Notes: generated from the letters alone by a model not told the origin. Positions 1-5,770 are shown, counted from the first letter of the stretch. The stretch is 7,048 bases of DNA from a bacterium (GCA_021818075.1 JAKAFD010000039.1:1-7048), one strand, 5' to 3'. Numbers and translations: made by a program.

Positions 1-459
1 AATGAACAAAAGTTTATTATCAGTTTAAATCAAACCATCACCACGGTGCCGTCCAAAGCAGTGCTGGTGCTGGATTACTTCAACTGGCGGCGAATTAACG
101 CCCACGACATACCCAGTTGGGACAAATACCGCCAGGATCGGATTGACTTTTTGGTCAGGGACAAGCAATTTTTGGGCGGCAACGAATCCGGCTTAACCGG
201 CAACCTGGATATCAACCAGCTAACTTTCAATGTGACCAACCAAACCTATTTTAATTATAAGCAGGCGCCATTTTTAATTATTTTATATAGCAGCCAGAAT
301 TTGGTCGCCGTTAACCGTTATGTTTTTTCCGATTTTAAGTCCCGGCAGCAGCAGGCGGTTAATTTGACAATCATCGGCAAACTGCCTAATATTACGGACA
401 TAACGGTTATTCCCGACATTAATATTTTAGACAATAATAACTTCGGTCCCCCTGACTAA
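1..459 (+). CDS. C-terminal part of an unrecognised, probably membrane-anchored or exported protein (5' truncated by window edge)
   Basis: The frame is open from base 1 to the TAA at 457-459, so 152 codons are visible and the true start lies outside the window. The GTG at 46 is in frame but is most likely internal. I do not recognise the gene. The last ~90 residues alternate short hydrophobic beta-like strands with polar turns (for example PFLIILYS, LVAVNRYVF, VNLTIIG, ITDITVIPDINILD), which suggests a beta-sandwich. The layout, with a strand ending in LYS followed later by a xVxPxxNxxD-type ending, is reminiscent of FxLYD-type extracytoplasmic domains seen at the C-terminus of membrane-anchored proteins. 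That resemblance is from memory and weak. No membrane segment is visible in this part. The gene is followed 23 bp later by an intrinsic terminator, so it is the last gene of an upstream transcription unit. Confidence 0.7.
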   Translation, partial: NEQKFIISLNQTITTVPSKAVLVLDYFNWRRINAHDIPSWDKYRQDRIDFLVRDKQFLGGNESGLTGNLDINQLTFNVTNQTYFNYKQAPFLIILYSSQNLVAVNRYVFSDFKSRQQQAVNLTIIGKLPNITDITVIPDINILDNNNFGPPD

Positions 460-482
460 CCGGCGTTTAGCGGTAATTGGTT

Positions 483-517
483 GGCCTCGCTTTTGACTGG
501 CGGGGCCTTTATTTTTT
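483..517 (+). terminator. Intrinsic terminator after the first gene
   Basis: An 8-bp stem (483-490 with 500-507, GGCCTCGC against GCGGGGCC, one G-U pair) with a 9-nt loop is followed by a T-rich tract (508-517). It closes the upstream gene, but the tract ends only 8 nt before the rodA ATG, so no room is left for a conventional leader for rodA. Confidence 0.8.
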
Positions 518-525
518 AACCAGCT

Positions 526-1632
526 ATGTTCGGCAAATTAAGAGTTATCGTCAAAAATTTAGACTGGTTTTTGCTGGCCTCGGTTTTGCTGCTGGTTTGT
601 TTCGGTTTAGCCGAAGTTTACAGCGTCAGTTACAGCCAAGGCGCCGGCGGTTTGGCGATTTTTAAAAAACAATTATTAGCCACGATTTTGGGCGTGGTGC
701 TGATGGGCGCTTTAATAGTTGTTGATTATTATTTCTTTTACAGTTATAACCATTATTTTTATCTGACAGCGGTTATTTTATTGATAGCGGTGCTGGTTTT
801 TGGCGAAATCATCAACGGCACCAAGGGCTGGTTCTCTCTGTGGGGCTTCAGCCTGCAGCCGGTGGAGCTGGTTAAATTTTGTTTACTGCTGTTGTTAGCG
901 CGTTATTTTTCGGACGAACCGATGTCCTCGCGGCCGCTGCGACGTCTCTTGGTTAGCGGCTTGGGCGTGGGCATCTTGATAACGCTGGTGCTGATGCAGC
1001 CGGATTTAGGCTCGGCGGCGGTTTTGTTTGCGGTCTGGTTTTGTCTGGTGATTTTTTTAAATTTTCCCAAAAAATATCTGTTAATCATTATCGCGGCTAT
1101 GCTGGCGCTATTTGCTTTGAGCTGGCAGTTTTTTCTCAAGGATTATCAAAAGCAAAGAATTATGTCCTTTGTGGCGCCCAGCACGACCTTGAGCCGCGAT
1201 TATAATGTTAACCAGGCGATGATTGCCGTGGGCGCCGGCGGCTGGCTGGGGCGCGGTTTGGGCTTTGGTTCGCAGTCCCAGCTGAAATTTTTGCCGGAAG
1301 CCAAAAATGACTTTATTTTCGCGGTTATTTCCGAGGAATTAGGCTTTGTCGGGGTGGCCCTGGCCTTGTTCTTTTTTGCCATTATTTTTTACCGGCTTTT
1401 GGCTAATTTGAAGAAAATAAACAATGATTTCGGCATTTTTTTCCTCTTAGGCGCGGTTACCTTGATTTTTATTGAAATGTTCGTTAACATTGGTATGAAT
1501 ATGGGCCTCCTGCCGGTAGTCGGCATCGGTTTGCCCTTTTTGAGTTATGGCGGCAGCGCCATGCTGGCTCACCTGATGATTATCGGGGTGGCGGAAAGCA
1601 TTATCGTCAGAGCCAAGATAAAAAATTATTAA
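526..1632 (+). CDS. rodA: SEDS-family peptidoglycan glycosyltransferase, RodA type
   Basis: A polytopic membrane enzyme of the SEDS family, which polymerises lipid II into glycan strands with a partner class B PBP. RodA serves cell elongation and FtsW serves division. The 368 residues match the usual length (E. coli RodA is 370), with about ten hydrophobic segments. Family motifs appear in order: GTKGW (98-102), QPVELVK (111-117), MQPDLGSA (157-164), the loop motif NQAMIAVGAGG (229-239), GSQSQLKFLPE (248-258), NDFIFAVISEELG (261-273) and LPVVGIGLPFLSYGGSA (329-345). Asp262 in NDFIFA corresponds to the catalytically essential aspartate of RodA. The QSQLxFxPE string favours RodA over FtsW. The ATG at 526 has no visible Shine-Dalgarno sequence and sits just after a terminator. 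The stop is 15 nt before rplY, so co-transcription with L25 is likely. No PBP2 or mre gene is visible here. Confidence 0.93.
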   Translation: MFGKLRVIVKNLDWFLLASVLLLVCFGLAEVYSVSYSQGAGGLAIFKKQLLATILGVVLMGALIVVDYYFFYSYNHYFYLTAVILLIAVLVFGEIINGTKGWFSLWGFSLQPVELVKFCLLLLLARYFSDEPMSSRPLRRLLVSGLGVGILITLVLMQPDLGSAAVLFAVWFCLVIFLNFPKKYLLIIIAAMLALFALSWQFFLKDYQKQRIMSFVAPSTTLSRDYNVNQAMIAVGAGGWLGRGLGFGSQSQLKFLPEAKNDFIFAVISEELGFVGVALALFFFAIIFYRLLANLKKINNDFGIFFLLGAVTLIFIEMFVNIGMNMGLLPVVGIGLPFLSYGGSAMLAHLMIIGVAESIIVRAKIKNY

Positions 1633-1647
1633 TAGCTTTAGAAAATT

Positions 1648-2277
1648 ATGGAAAAAATAAAACTAAACGCGGTAACGCGAGACAAGCAGAATGCCGGTCA
1701 GGAACAGGTGGCGGCCGAATTATACGGAGCGGGTATTGCTAACCAGCATTTATTTTTAGACGAAACCGAACTGGGTAAAGTTTTGGCTAAGGTTAATCAG
1801 GCGGCGTTAATTGACTTAACGATTGACGGCCAGGCGGCCGTGCCGGTGTTAATCAGAGAAATTCAGCGCGAACCGCTGAAGAATAAAATTTTACATGTTG
1901 ATTTTATGCAAATTAACCCCGAACGCCGGGTAGTGGTGAATATTGATTTGGTGCCGGTCGGCAAGAGTCCGGCCATCAGCAATCTGGGTGCCACTTTAAT
2001 CAAGAATACCCAGATGTTGACCATTGAATGCTTGCCGCAAGATTTAATTTCCAAAGTTGAGGTTGATTTATCCAAGCTGGCGGCGATGGATGATGTTATC
2101 AGAGTGGAAAATTTAATTTTACCCGCGGGTATCACCGTAAAAAGCGGTCCGCGCGATCCGGTCTTCAGTTTGGCGGCGCCTCGCAAAGTAACGGTAGAAA
2201 CGCCGGCGGTGACAGTCGAAGCGGCGCCGGCCGAAGCGGAAACCCCGGCCAAAGAGGACGCACCGGCCAAGAAATAA
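1648..2277 (+). CDS. rplY: 50S ribosomal protein L25, long (Ctc/TL5) form
   Basis: L25 binds 5S rRNA in the large ribosomal subunit. At 209 residues this is the two-domain Ctc/TL5 form rather than the ~95-residue enterobacterial form. The N-terminal 5S-binding domain covers about residues 1-90, with the ELYGAG turn at 24-29 and ILHVDFMQI at 81-89. The C-terminal beta domain covers about 93-180, with recognisable VPVGKSPAISNLG (102-114), TIECLPQDL (125-133), KVEVDLSKL (136-144), IRVENLILPAGI (151-162) and a closing SLAAPR (174-179). The last 30 residues are an Ala/Glu/Pro/Lys-rich, probably disordered tail, as is common in this form. The usual Pro-Ala of the PAxxYG turn is Ala-Ala here. No Shine-Dalgarno sequence precedes the ATG. 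The gene lies 15 nt after rodA and ends before a strong terminator, so it is probably the last gene of the unit. Confidence 0.95.
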   Translation: MEKIKLNAVTRDKQNAGQEQVAAELYGAGIANQHLFLDETELGKVLAKVNQAALIDLTIDGQAAVPVLIREIQREPLKNKILHVDFMQINPERRVVVNIDLVPVGKSPAISNLGATLIKNTQMLTIECLPQDLISKVEVDLSKLAAMDDVIRVENLILPAGITVKSGPRDPVFSLAAPRKVTVETPAVTVEAAPAEAETPAKEDAPAKK

Positions 2278-2295
2278 TATAACTTGCCTTAATAT

Positions 2296-2329
2296 AAAAA
2301 TCATCCCGACAGACTCGGGGTGATTTTTT
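2296..2329 (+). terminator. Intrinsic terminator after rplY
   Basis: An 11-bp core stem (2299-2309 with 2315-2325, one G-U pair), loop CAGAC, is followed by a T run to 2329. An A run at 2296-2298 can lengthen the stem into the T run. It sits 19 bp after the L25 stop and ends the rodA-rplY unit. Confidence 0.88.
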
Positions 2330-2330
2330 G

Positions 2331-2359
2331 TTGGAGAGGTGAGCAAAAAATGTTATAAT
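2331..2359 (+). promoter_or_regulatory. Extended -10 promoter for the pilin-like gene
   Basis: TGTTATAAT at 2351-2359 is a perfect extended -10 (TGnTATAAT). A weak -35, TTGGAG at 2331-2336, is spaced 17 bp away. The expected start of transcription is near 2366, only about 5 nt before the ATG at 2371, so the mRNA would be nearly leaderless. The promoter begins two bases after the rplY terminator, so the pilin gene is insulated from the upstream unit. Confidence 0.75.
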
Positions 2360-2370
2360 TGTGTTATTAT

Positions 2371-4038
2371 ATGTCGGTAAAAAAAATAACAGCACCGGCC
2401 GGTTTCACCCCATTAAATGCCAAGGCTTCCCGCTCGCCAGCGGGAAATTTAACGGGGTTTACATTAATAGAAATTTTGGTGGTGATTGTCATCATCGGTA
2501 TTTTGGCGACCCTGGCAATAATCAGCGTGCAAAGCGTCAGGAGCCGGGCTAAGGACGCCCGCCGTATTTCCGATATTAAACAAATACGCACCGCCTTGGA
2601 GCTATATTTAAATCGCGTCGGCAGCTATCCCGATAACATTACCATCGGCACGCCGCTCCAGGCCGATAATGATACTTTAATGGTTAAAATTCCGGCTAAT
2701 CCAGACATCGCGCCTTATGGCGATTTGTGCGACGGCTCTAATTATAGTTATAGCAAAATTGGCTCCAGTTATCAGATTCAGTGGTGCCTGGGCAGCGCCG
2801 CCGCCGGTATCGCGGCCGGCGACTGTATTGCCACGCCCGATACCATGTGTTCGCCCTTGGTGATTTCTAATTTTGGCACCGGTTCGGATGGCGGTCCTTA
2901 CACCATCAGCTCGCCCACGGATTTGGCCACAGCCGATTTAAATAACGACGGTTGCGCTGATGGCAAAATTTTTACGGTCACGGGTTTGACAGTTAATTCC
3001 GCCACGGTTAGCCCAGCCCCCGGCCCTTGTTTAAAAAACAGAGATGAAATTTTAATTATTAATTTACAAGGCACCAGCACCGATTATAGCTATGTCGGTA
3101 ATTATGAATCAATTTTGGTCCAGTCGGTCAGTAATAATATTATAACTTTCAAAACTAATCTGACCAAACTTTACGGCAACCCGAATACGCAAAAAATTAT
3201 TATTCAGCGCGTGCCCCAATATACCGATTTAACGGTTAACAGTTCGTTGTCGGCGTCGGCTTGGAATGGTAGTGCCGGCGGCTTTTTAGCTTTCCGGGTC
3301 AGCGGTACTTTAAACGGTAGCGGTATCATCTCTATGTTTGCCGGCGGCTATAACGGCGGCTATGATAATTGGAAAGTTATTAACTGCGATTACACGCAAG
3401 CCGGTGAAGGCACTTGGGGACGACCGGCGAGAAATGCCTGGGGCACCTCGGCCAATGGCAATGGCGGCGGCGCTGGCCGCTCTGCTTATCCTTATCAATA
3501 CGCTTATGGTTCCGGCGGCGGCGGCGGCGGTAATGCCGCTGGTGCAGTGGCCGGTATCAGTGGCGGTGGTTGTCCGGGCGGTAATCCTGGAGGGTCAGCC
3601 GGCAGTCAAACCGGTTTGACCGATCTCAGCCAGTTGTTTATGGGTGGCGGCGGCGGTGGCGGCGGAGCTGATGACGGCGGTGCAGCCGGTGATTGTGGCG
3701 GCCAGGGCGGTGGCATAATAATGGTTGGCGCTTCAGCTATTAGCGGTAGTCTAACCATTAAAGCCAACGGCGAGGACGCCAGAGTCCATTGCCAGGGCAG
3801 TTGCAATGGCGGCGGCGGCGGTGCCGGCGGCAGTATAAAAATTTATGCCAATACCGTAACGGCCAGCGTTATCAATGCCACTTATGGTAATGGTTCGCCG
3901 GCGGTTGTGCCTTCAGACTGCCGCGGCGGCGGTAATGGCGCGCCTGGCCGAATCGCTATCTATACTTGTAATGGGACTTATAATGTTTCTTCGGTCAGCC
4001 CCGTTAATCCTTATACCGCGTCCGGCATTTGCAATTAA
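2371..4038 (+). CDS. Type IV prepilin-like protein with large glycine- and cysteine-rich C-terminal region
   Basis: The protein has 555 residues counted from the ATG at 2371. TTG 2359 is also in frame but lies inside the -10 box. A 29-residue leader ends at Gly29, followed by FTLIEILVVIVIIGILATLA, the prepilin peptidase/N-methylation motif with Glu at mature position 5 and the hydrophobic assembly helix. The following helix (KDARRISDIKQIRTALELYL) and the GSYPD turn are typical of pseudopilins and pilins. Residues ~189-198 (DLNNDGCADG) fit a DxNxDGxxD calcium-binding loop. Residues ~235-300 look beta-rich. From ~293 to ~526 the chain is dominated by Gly, with runs of six to eight, and repeats a pattern of Gly-rich stretch then GGxI plus short beta strand (GGGIIMVGA, GGSIKIYA, APGRIAIYTC). 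Fourteen cysteines suggest disulfides outside the membrane. At 555 residues it far exceeds usual pilins (about 120-200). A surface adhesin or filament-tip role is inferred; pilus genes are not visible nearby. Confidence 0.85.
   Translation: MSVKKITAPAGFTPLNAKASRSPAGNLTGFTLIEILVVIVIIGILATLAIISVQSVRSRAKDARRISDIKQIRTALELYLNRVGSYPDNITIGTPLQADNDTLMVKIPANPDIAPYGDLCDGSNYSYSKIGSSYQIQWCLGSAAAGIAAGDCIATPDTMCSPLVISNFGTGSDGGPYTISSPTDLATADLNNDGCADGKIFTVTGLTVNSATVSPAPGPCLKNRDEILIINLQGTSTDYSYVGNYESILVQSVSNNIITFKTNLTKLYGNPNTQKIIIQRVPQYTDLTVNSSLSASAWNGSAGGFLAFRVSGTLNGSGIISMFAGGYNGGYDNWKVINCDYTQAGEGTWGRPARNAWGTSANGNGGGAGRSAYPYQYAYGSGGGGGGNAAGAVAGISGGGCPGGNPGGSAGSQTGLTDLSQLFMGGGGGGGGADDGGAAGDCGGQGGGIIMVGASAISGSLTIKANGEDARVHCQGSCNGGGGGAGGSIKIYANTVTASVINATYGNGSPAVVPSDCRGGGNGAPGRIAIYTCNGTYNVSSVSPVNPYTASGICN
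2427..2446 (+). repeat. Short perfect palindrome inside the pilin leader-peptide codons
   Basis: TTCCCGCT (2427-2434) pairs with AGCGGGAA (2439-2446) around a 4-nt loop. It is coding, within the 29-residue leader between two GFT tripeptides, and has no T tract. It resembles an in-frame palindromic insertion more than a terminator. Confidence 0.6.
3514..3830 (+). repeat. GGC-type glycine-codon runs in the pilin-like gene
   Basis: Three dense runs of GGC/GGT glycine codons lie at 3514-3530, 3642-3666 and 3808-3830. They encode the poly-glycine stretches and are prone to slippage, so length variation or sequencing error is possible here. The reading frame stays open through all three. Confidence 0.8.
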
Positions 4039-4049
4039 AGACAAAAATA

Positions 4050-4085
4050 AAAAACATCTCCCGATGTTCATCGGGGGGTGTTTTT
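4050..4085. terminator. Bidirectional terminator shared by the pilin-like gene and prmC
   Basis: A 15-bp stem (4050-4064 with 4071-4085, two G-U pairs on the plus-strand RNA) has a 6-nt loop and is flanked by A runs on the left and T runs on the right, so each strand reads a hairpin followed by U. It starts 12 bp after the pilin stop, and its right edge overlaps two bases of the prmC TAA (4084-4086). Confidence 0.85.
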
Positions 4086-4959
4086 AGTTAAGGATTAAGA
4101 ATCGGTTGCGGCCGCAGAAATCTTTAATGACTTTGGCTTTAAAGGCGGGGAATAATTTTTTAAGCTTCGCCATTTGGTCGGGGTCGGCTTCCAAATAGAG
4201 CGTTAAATTTAAGCGGGGATAAGCGGCGCGCAATTGGTTAATCTGCGTAGCCATCTGGCGATAATATTTTAAGCCGTCCGCTCCGGCTATCAGCGCTTGG
4301 CGAGGTTCAAAACTCAAAGCGCGTTTTTGCGCCTTGGTCAGGCCGGGGAGGCCGGTTTTTAAATAAGGCAAGTTTGCAGTGATAATAATTTTTGAATTTT
4401 TAATTTTATAATTTTGTAAATAATTTTTAATTTTTAAATTTGATAAAATTGGCTTCAATAAATCACCTTTGATAAAAGTTATATTCTTTGATACTCCGTT
4501 TAATTTAGCGTTCTGATTGGCCACGGCCAAAGCCTTACTGGAAATATCCGTGGCGAAGAATTTAGTATCCGGGTTCTTGATATTTTTTGCCAGCGAAATG
4601 ATAATCGCGCCACTGCCGGTGCCAACATCGATAATCATTAAATTATCTCCCTGTTGCGTGTTGTGTGTTACATGTTGCGTGATTAACTCCGTTTCCGGGC
4701 GGGGAATTAAAACATGCTTATTAACCTTAAAGGGCAGGCCGTAAAATTCCTGCTCGCCCAAAACATAAGCCAAGGGTTCGCCTTTAAGCCGGCGCGTCAT
4801 AAGTTGGTTAAAGACCGTCAGCTCTTTTTTGGTCGACCGATAGTCATTGTGCGCCAAAATCCAGGCCTGCGGTTTTTTTAGGGCCTCGGCCAGCAAAATC
4901 TCGGCCTCCCAGTCCGGCCTGTCAGCAACTTTCCTTAATTTTTGGCTTGTTTTAGCCAA
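4084..4959 (-). CDS. prmC: Peptide chain release factor N5-glutamine methyltransferase
   Basis: PrmC uses SAM to methylate the Gln of the GGQ motif in release factors. The 291 residues compare with 277 in E. coli. The N-terminal helical domain spans ~1-80. LIPRPETE (84-91) is the family linker motif, IIDVGTGSGAII (109-120) the SAM-binding loop, and Asp138 in ATDIS the probable ribose-binding acid. Further matches are FEPRQALIAGADGL (218-231), LEADPDQ (256-262) and a closing DFCGRNRFLI. The catalytic NPPY motif appears as NLPY (196-199). Two low-complexity stretches, residues ~94-102 and ~172-190, come from DNA repeats. The start is uncertain: TTG at 4959 is the first standard start, but upstream codons (ITQIL) also resemble the family N-terminus, so an unusual start (ATT 4971) is possible. 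There is no Shine-Dalgarno sequence. RF1 lies upstream on the same strand behind an inserted opposite-strand gene. Confidence 0.92.
   Translation of the reverse strand: MAKTSQKLRKVADRPDWEAEILLAEALKKPQAWILAHNDYRSTKKELTVFNQLMTRRLKGEPLAYVLGEQEFYGLPFKVNKHVLIPRPETELITQHVTHNTQQGDNLMIIDVGTGSGAIIISLAKNIKNPDTKFFATDISSKALAVANQNAKLNGVSKNITFIKGDLLKPILSNLKIKNYLQNYKIKNSKIIITANLPYLKTGLPGLTKAQKRALSFEPRQALIAGADGLKYYRQMATQINQLRAAYPRLNLTLYLEADPDQMAKLKKLFPAFKAKVIKDFCGRNRFLILN
4395..4434. repeat. AT-rich direct repeat within prmC
   Basis: AATTTTTAATTTT occurs exactly at 4395-4407 and 4422-4434, 27 bp (nine codons) apart, inside a nearly pure A/T stretch from about 4382 to 4450. On the coding strand it gives KIKN twice (176-179 and 185-188) just before the catalytic motif, and accounts for most of the extra length relative to E. 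coli PrmC. Confidence 0.75.
4652..4679. repeat. Tandem heptamer array within prmC
   Basis: Four consecutive 7-mers on the plus strand: TGTTGCG, TGTTGTG, TGTTACA, TGTTGCG. They encode the THNTQQ/TQHV stretch of PrmC in a variable helix before the SAM loop. The array has 28 bases, so the repeat is read in shifting frames. Confidence 0.8.
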
Positions 4960-4975
4960 AATTTGTGTAATACTA

Positions 4976-5004
4976 TTGACAATATTTTTAAATTATGATA
5001 TAAT
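4976..5004 (+). promoter_or_regulatory. Consensus sigma-70-type promoter for the unknown gene
   Basis: TTGACA (4976-4981) and TATAAT (4999-5004) are both perfect consensus, with an exact 17-bp spacer, and TGA precedes the -10 (extended -10). Transcription should begin near 5011, giving a leader of about 47 nt. It is the strongest-looking promoter in the window. The 98 bp between prmC and this gene also has to carry any local prmC promoter; I see no convincing one on the minus strand. Confidence 0.9.
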
Positions 5005-5044
5005 TAACTAAGAAATTAATTTGTATTATTAACAATAAAGAAAA

Positions 5045-5051
5045 AGAGGTG
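5045..5051 (+). promoter_or_regulatory. Ribosome binding site selecting ATG 5058
   Basis: AGAGGTG lies 6 nt upstream of ATG 5058 and fits the 16S anti-SD well. It overlaps the in-frame GTG at 5049, which it therefore argues against as the start. It is the only well-placed Shine-Dalgarno sequence seen before a gene in this window. Confidence 0.75.
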
Positions 5052-5057
5052 TATGGT

Positions 5058-5564
5058 ATGGCAACCAATCCGGTTCTTCGTCTATTGACGACAGAAAAAA
5101 AACTAATCATTAAGGCCACGGATGGCAAAAAGACTTTGGCTCAAGCTAAAGATACTTTCAATGGTTTTATAGATCCTAAATTTAAAAATCGTGGTTTAGA
5201 TAATCCTGGTGTGGCTACACCGGATACGCCGATAGACATGTATGAAGTGATTGCTGATGCAACCTTTAAGGATATGTTCTGCTCGCTATCTGGCGATTTA
5301 GATAAACTGTGTTTGACGCAATCTCAAATAGAGGAATTCTGCCGTACAAATAACGATTTATTACAAGGAGATGTCTATGGCATGTTTTTTCTGTTCAGGG
5401 AAGATTATGGATATTTTTTAGTTGCTCGCGTGTGCATTAACTCTGGTGGTTTGGCTATTTATTACAACCGCTTTGATCACTGGCCTAGTATACCTGGGAT
5501 TGAATATGTTTGGGGTGGCGACCGATTTTATAGGGTGATTGTTCCAGCAGGTGTGACTATTTAA
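5058..5564 (+). CDS. Small soluble protein of unknown function, strongly expressed cassette
   Basis: The product is 168 residues, with no signal peptide or membrane segment, and is probably cytoplasmic. I cannot assign a function. It begins MATNPVLRLLTTEKKLIIKA, where a short hydrophobic strand leads into an ATDGKKTLAQAKDTF stretch. A central Asp/Pro-rich section precedes a predicted helix around DMYEVIADATFKDMF, then LCLTQSQIEEFC, and the C-terminal third is beta-like and aromatic (YGMFFLFRED, YGYFLVARVCINSGG, RFYRVIVPAGVTI). The NPVLRL start, the LCLTQSQI stretch and the FFLF...VARV...SGG ending resemble, from memory, a family of small hypothetical proteins common in Candidate Phyla Radiation genomes. 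The gene has its own consensus promoter, a good ribosome binding site and two terminators. Its codons are more A/T-rich than those of its neighbours, and it lies between prfA and prmC on the opposite strand, all consistent with later insertion. Confidence 0.85.
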   Translation: MATNPVLRLLTTEKKLIIKATDGKKTLAQAKDTFNGFIDPKFKNRGLDNPGVATPDTPIDMYEVIADATFKDMFCSLSGDLDKLCLTQSQIEEFCRTNNDLLQGDVYGMFFLFREDYGYFLVARVCINSGGLAIYYNRFDHWPSIPGIEYVWGGDRFYRVIVPAGVTI

Positions 5565-5584
5565 ATTTTTGTACCTTTTGTATT

Positions 5585-5619
5585 AATCCCTTTGACTCTT
5601 TGAGTTTTAGGGATTTTTT
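5585..5619 (+). terminator. First terminator after the unknown gene
   Basis: AATCCCT (5585-5591) pairs with AGGGATT (5609-5615), with an inner 5-bp helix (5594-5598 with 5602-5606) and a T run to 5619. It begins 20 bp after the stop codon. Confidence 0.8.
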
Positions 5620-5631
5620 AATTAGATTACG

Positions 5632-5661
5632 CGCCAATAAGAAAATTGGCGTTTTATTTTT
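5632..5661 (+). terminator. Second, tandem terminator after the unknown gene
   Basis: CGCCAAT (5632-5638) pairs with ATTGGCG (5645-5651) around a 6-nt loop, followed by TTTTATTTTT (5652-5661). Two back-to-back terminators suit a strong promoter facing the convergent prfA. Confidence 0.8.
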
Positions 5662-5673
5662 GAACGAAGCGTT

Positions 5674-5720
5674 ACATAATTTCGTTTGTTTGAGGCCGTA
5701 GGCAAGTTACGAAATTATGT
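5674..5720. repeat. 12-bp inverted repeat in the cassette-prfA intergenic region
   Basis: ACATAATTTCGT (5674-5685) and ACGAAATTATGT (5709-5720) are perfect inverted copies around 23 nt. No T tract follows on either strand, so this is not a normal terminator. It lies in a 143-bp stretch (5662-5804) that holds no open gene, and it could be the core of a dispersed non-coding repeat or a structured RNA. Confidence 0.6.
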
Positions 5721-5770
5721 TAGCGGGAGTGAAAAAATATAGCAAATTTTATTCCAGGCGCGACTTTTTG

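Noticed and set aside
46..459. GTG at 46 as the start of the first gene
   Set aside because: The frame is open to base 1 with protein-like sequence, no ribosome binding site precedes the GTG, and a truncated gene explains it better.
460..525. tRNA or small RNA between the first gene and rodA
   Set aside because: Only 66 bp, fully accounted for by a terminator. No cloverleaf was seen here or in the gaps at 5565-5804 and 6840-7048.
1863..2270. A 135-codon minus-strand open frame opposite rplY
   Set aside because: It is a low-complexity Ala/Ser/Thr shadow of the L25 gene, which is clearly the real coding strand.
2359..2370. TTG 2359 as the pilin start
   Set aside because: It overlaps the -10 box and lies upstream of the predicted transcript start. 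ATG 2371 adds nothing unusual and keeps a normal leader.
4652..4681. Possible CRISPR repeats
   Set aside because: The units are 7 bp without spacers and lie inside the prmC coding frame.
5002..5021. AATTAA...TTAATT hairpin in the leader of the unknown gene
   Set aside because: Six A/T pairs overlapping the -10 box in AT-rich DNA are expected by chance.
5049..5057. GTG 5049 as the start of the unknown gene
   Set aside because: It falls within the Shine-Dalgarno sequence. ATG 5058 is correctly spaced from it.
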